Origin: Desulfurococcales archaeon
GTDB taxonomy: Archaea; Thermoproteota; Thermoprotei_A; Sulfolobales; Desulfurococcaceae
Direction of reading: 5' to 3'
Assembly: GCA_026985375.1 (NCBI GenBank)
Contig: JALSQP010000040.1
Coordinates: 1 to 16,371, forward strand
DNA length: 16,371 nt
Shown: positions 14,704-16,371 of the stretch, one piece after another
Numbering within the stretch: position 1 is the first letter of the stretch
How the letters are laid out: every line of letters starts with the position of its first letter
The notes under the pieces: generated by a model
What the model was told of the DNA's origin: nothing
The model's input: the letters and a program-made list of their open reading frames with translations, nothing else
The model's database searches: none
Program-made: the position numbers and the translations under genes

Positions 14704-14719
14704 AACTAGATTCCTAGTT
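14704..14719 (+). terminator. Small hairpin downstream of the PIN toxin gene
   Basis: AACTAG (14704-14709) and CTAGTT (14714-14719) are perfect 6-bp arms with a four-base loop, 50 bases after the toxin stop. No T-run follows. Archaeal termination does not need a hairpin, so this is only a possible 3' end or processing signal. Confidence 0.25.
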
Positions 14720-14778
14720 GAACTCGGAGTCGCGACCCAACTCTTCGAAGGGGGAAGAGGCTTTACGTGGAGGGTTTG

Positions 14779-14857
14779 TGGCGGGCCCGCCGGGATTTGA
14801 ACCCGGGGCCTCCGGCTCCGAAGGCCGGCGCCTTAGTCCTGGCTAGGCTACGGGCCC
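14779..14857 (-). tRNA. tRNA-Arg(TCG)
   Basis: A complete cloverleaf can be drawn on the minus strand. The 7-bp acceptor is GGGCCCG (14857-14851) with CGGGCCC (14789-14783), discriminator G at 14782, and CCA encoded at 14781-14779. There is a D-arm closed by GCC and GGC, and an anticodon arm CCGGC-CTTCGGA-GCCGG with anticodon TCG (reads CGA, Arg). The variable loop is short, and the T-arm CCGGG-TTCAAAT-CCCGG is perfect. There is no intron. Its 3' half is repeated, degenerate, at 13785-13842, so it has served as an integration site while remaining intact. The antisense strand gives a fortuitous frame with GPPGFEPG-like peptides. Confidence 0.95.
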
Positions 14858-15159
14858 TGTTGACTACGTATTTTGTGATAGTATTGTTGCCTATTTCTAT
14901 GTTTTTGCTCGGCTTAATAGCCCGGTCATCATTTGTTCAGTCCCGTGACTCCTTCGTCATAGCTTCGAATTATCTTGTTTTTGTCTCAGTGTTTATTAGA
15001 GTATTCAATCTTGTTCGTTTTTCTTGTACATATTATTTATTGGAACAAATGGTTTGCTTATGTGAAGAGTAAACACTCTGTGATAGAATATTGGGGAACG
15101 CTTATTATCCGACAGGAGCCCTACATTTTCTATTTGAACAACACGTCCTGGTGATCTAA
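14858..15159. other. Divergent promoter region of tRNA-Arg and the aldehyde oxidoreductase
   Basis: This T-rich spacer has no credible gene; an open plus-strand frame extends from the tRNA antisense but is a by-product of composition. Candidate signals for the right-hand gene are CTTATTATC (about 15099-15107) as TATA box and the ribosome binding site at 15150. AGAGT-AAAC-ACTCT (near 15065-15080) is a short inverted repeat. No clear tRNA promoter is visible. Confidence 0.5.
15150..15156 (+). promoter_or_regulatory. Ribosome binding site of the aldehyde oxidoreductase gene
   Basis: GGTGATC is a full match to the complement of the archaeal 16S 3' end, three bases before TTG 15160. It decides that non-ATG start. 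An ATG at 15164 is out of frame. Confidence 0.75.
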
Positions 15160-16371
15160 TTGTATGGTTGGGGAGGCAAAGTAATCTACGTCGACTTAAC
15201 CAGGGAAAAAGTTGTAGTACGGCCTCTCAGCGAGACAGAAGCCAAGATGTATCTTGGCGGGAGAGGCCTTAACTCCTATAGGCTATTCAAGATGGTTAAG
15301 CCGGGAATAGACCCGTTAAGCCCGGAGAACGTGCTGTGTCTAGCTAATGGTGTGTTGGCTGGAACAGTCTTACCAATGACAAGTAGGACGGAGATAAGCA
15401 GTCTATCACCGCTATCAGGAATACTTGGCGACGGTAATGCTGGTGGCGAGTTTTCAGCCATTCTTAAACATGCGGGCTATGACCAGATAGTCATTACTGG
15501 TAGAGCCAATAAGCCAAAATACATTTGGATAGAGGACGACACGGTGGAGATCAGGGATGCCGGTGATCTATGGGGATTAAAGGTCAGCGAAATGGTGGAC
15601 GTGCTGAGAGACATCCATGGCGACGACATATCAGTGGCCGGCATAGGCCCAGCAGGCGAGCACCTCGTAAGGTTCGCCACCACGATGATCGATAAGTACC
15701 ACAGTGGGGCCCGTGGAACAGGGGCTGTCTGGGGCTCTAAGAACCTCAAAGCCATAGCAGTGAGGGGAACGAAGGGTGTCGAGATCGCGGATCCCGAGAC
15801 CTTCTTCAAGCTTGCTAAGGAGGACGAGGAATGGTTCAAGAAGAACGAGTTCGTCAAGAAAATATATAGTGTCATAGGAACTCATTACGGACTGCTAGCA
15901 TGGTATCCTGGCTGGAAATACTTCGAGAAATATCTGGGCCCCGAAGAACTGCCCGAGGGCATAAGGCCCGTAGACCTCGCCAAATACGAGGTGGGTAGGA
16001 CACAGTGTTTCAGTTGCCCGATATCATGTAAAGATATATACAAGCTGCCTAAGTGGAACGAGTACGGAGTATCGAGCGAGTTCGAATCAATCTATGCGCT
16101 CGGAGCAAACAATGCGATCACGGATACTGAGGCAGTACTGAAGATGGAGCAAATGGCTGATGAGTACGGTATGGACGTGATCACGCTTGGAGACACCCTT
16201 GCAATGGCCAAGTTCCTCTACGAGAAAGGGATCATAACGGACACCGACACGGGCGGAATACCGCTGAAATGGGGCGATGCTGAGACCCAGATCAAACTCG
16301 TAGAGATGATAGCCTATAGAGAAGGCTTCGGAAACAAACTCGCTGAAGGATACAGGAACTTCGCCAAGATC
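15160..16371 (+). CDS. aor: Tungsten-dependent aldehyde:ferredoxin oxidoreductase, 3'-truncated
   Basis: The first 404 residues of an enzyme normally about 600-630 long. It should oxidise aldehydes to carboxylic acids with ferredoxin as electron acceptor, using a tungstopterin cofactor and one [4Fe-4S] cluster, in the cytoplasm; in peptide-fermenting thermophiles it acts on 2-oxoacid-derived aldehydes. Seen: the N-terminal GWGGKVIYVDLT strand, the pterin-site motif GGRGLNSYRL (about 32-41), AGIGPAGE (about 167-174), and the cluster motif CFSCPISC, CxxCxxxC with Cys283, Cys286 and Cys290. The positions agree closely with Cys288/291/295 of the Pyrococcus furiosus AOR; the fourth Cys lies beyond the window. 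Start: TTG 15160, from the GGTGATC ribosome binding site and the fit of GWGGK to family N-termini. AOR, FOR and GOR subfamilies are hard to separate from this part alone. The gene looks GC-richer than the region to its left, typical of core genes. Confidence 0.9.
   Translation, partial: MYGWGGKVIYVDLTREKVVVRPLSETEAKMYLGGRGLNSYRLFKMVKPGIDPLSPENVLCLANGVLAGTVLPMTSRTEISSLSPLSGILGDGNAGGEFSAILKHAGYDQIVITGRANKPKYIWIEDDTVEIRDAGDLWGLKVSEMVDVLRDIHGDDISVAGIGPAGEHLVRFATTMIDKYHSGARGTGAVWGSKNLKAIAVRGTKGVEIADPETFFKLAKEDEEWFKKNEFVKKIYSVIGTHYGLLAWYPGWKYFEKYLGPEELPEGIRPVDLAKYEVGRTQCFSCPISCKDIYKLPKWNEYGVSSEFESIYALGANNAITDTEAVLKMEQMADEYGMDVITLGDTLAMAKFLYEKGIITDTDTGGIPLKWGDAETQIKLVEMIAYREGFGNKLAEGYRNFAKI

Noticed and set aside
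14767..15072. A 101-codon plus-strand frame with GPP-rich and hydrophobic parts
   Set aside because: Its first third is the antisense of tRNA-Arg, and the rest is T-rich spacer that reads as hydrophobic residues. There is no ribosome binding site and no family resemblance.
1..16371. CRISPR array, insertion-sequence transposase or replication origin
   Set aside because: No regularly spaced repeats, no transposase motifs and no origin-binding repeats with Orc1/Cdc6 genes were seen on either strand.

Overview
The window looks like chromosome from a hyperthermophilic archaeon of the Thermoproteota (Crenarchaeota), most likely Desulfurococcales. The evidence is archaeal TATA boxes, GGTGATC-type ribosome binding sites matching the archaeal 16S 3' end, frequent TTG/GTG starts, an intact tRNA gene with encoded CCA, and gene types typical of sulfur-dependent heterotrophs (aldehyde:ferredoxin oxidoreductase, MFS and APC transporters, GH38 glycosidase). 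No species can be named from the sequence alone.

Left part (1-7450), mostly intact. A 3'-truncated short-chain dehydrogenase/reductase (SDR, minus strand, runs off the left edge) lacks the YxxxK catalytic pair. Divergent to it is a two-gene plus-strand unit: a signal-peptide/C-terminal-anchor surface protein rich in N-glycosylation sequons, then a DUF998-type membrane protein. Three minus-strand transporter genes follow: an MFS protein with a probably leaderless mRNA, an APC amino-acid permease fused to an apparently complete DNA-polymerase-beta-type nucleotidyltransferase domain, and a second MFS protein. The second MFS gene sits 3 bases downstream of a frameshifted relic of an S9-type serine peptidase.

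Middle (7449-8661). A six-TM membrane protein with a PH-like soluble part overlaps the gene of a small helix-turn-helix regulator by 17 bases. A perfect inverted repeat at the promoter is a candidate autoregulatory operator.

Right-centre (8662-14780) is a decaying accessory region. It holds an antitoxin-like relic broken by a stop codon, an isolated tRNA 3' half, a large intact GH38 alpha-mannosidase with a perfect 20-bp palindrome at its start, an SDR pseudogene with two or three lesions, unrecognised ORF debris, and a degenerate inverted copy of the 3' half of tRNA-Arg. The last of these, with the intact tRNA-Arg(TCG) about 1 kb away, brackets a VapBC-type toxin-antitoxin pair, so this reads as the scar of SSV-type integration(s) into tRNA-Arg.

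Right edge (15160-16371). The first 404 codons of an aldehyde:ferredoxin oxidoreductase, ordinary and well conserved, run off the window.

Best candidates for something undescribed are the permease-nucleotidyltransferase fusion, the membrane-protein/HTH pair with its operator, the tRNA-Arg integration scar, and the orphan tRNA 3' half, which could be a scar or half of a split tRNA. All family calls were made by eye, without database searches.
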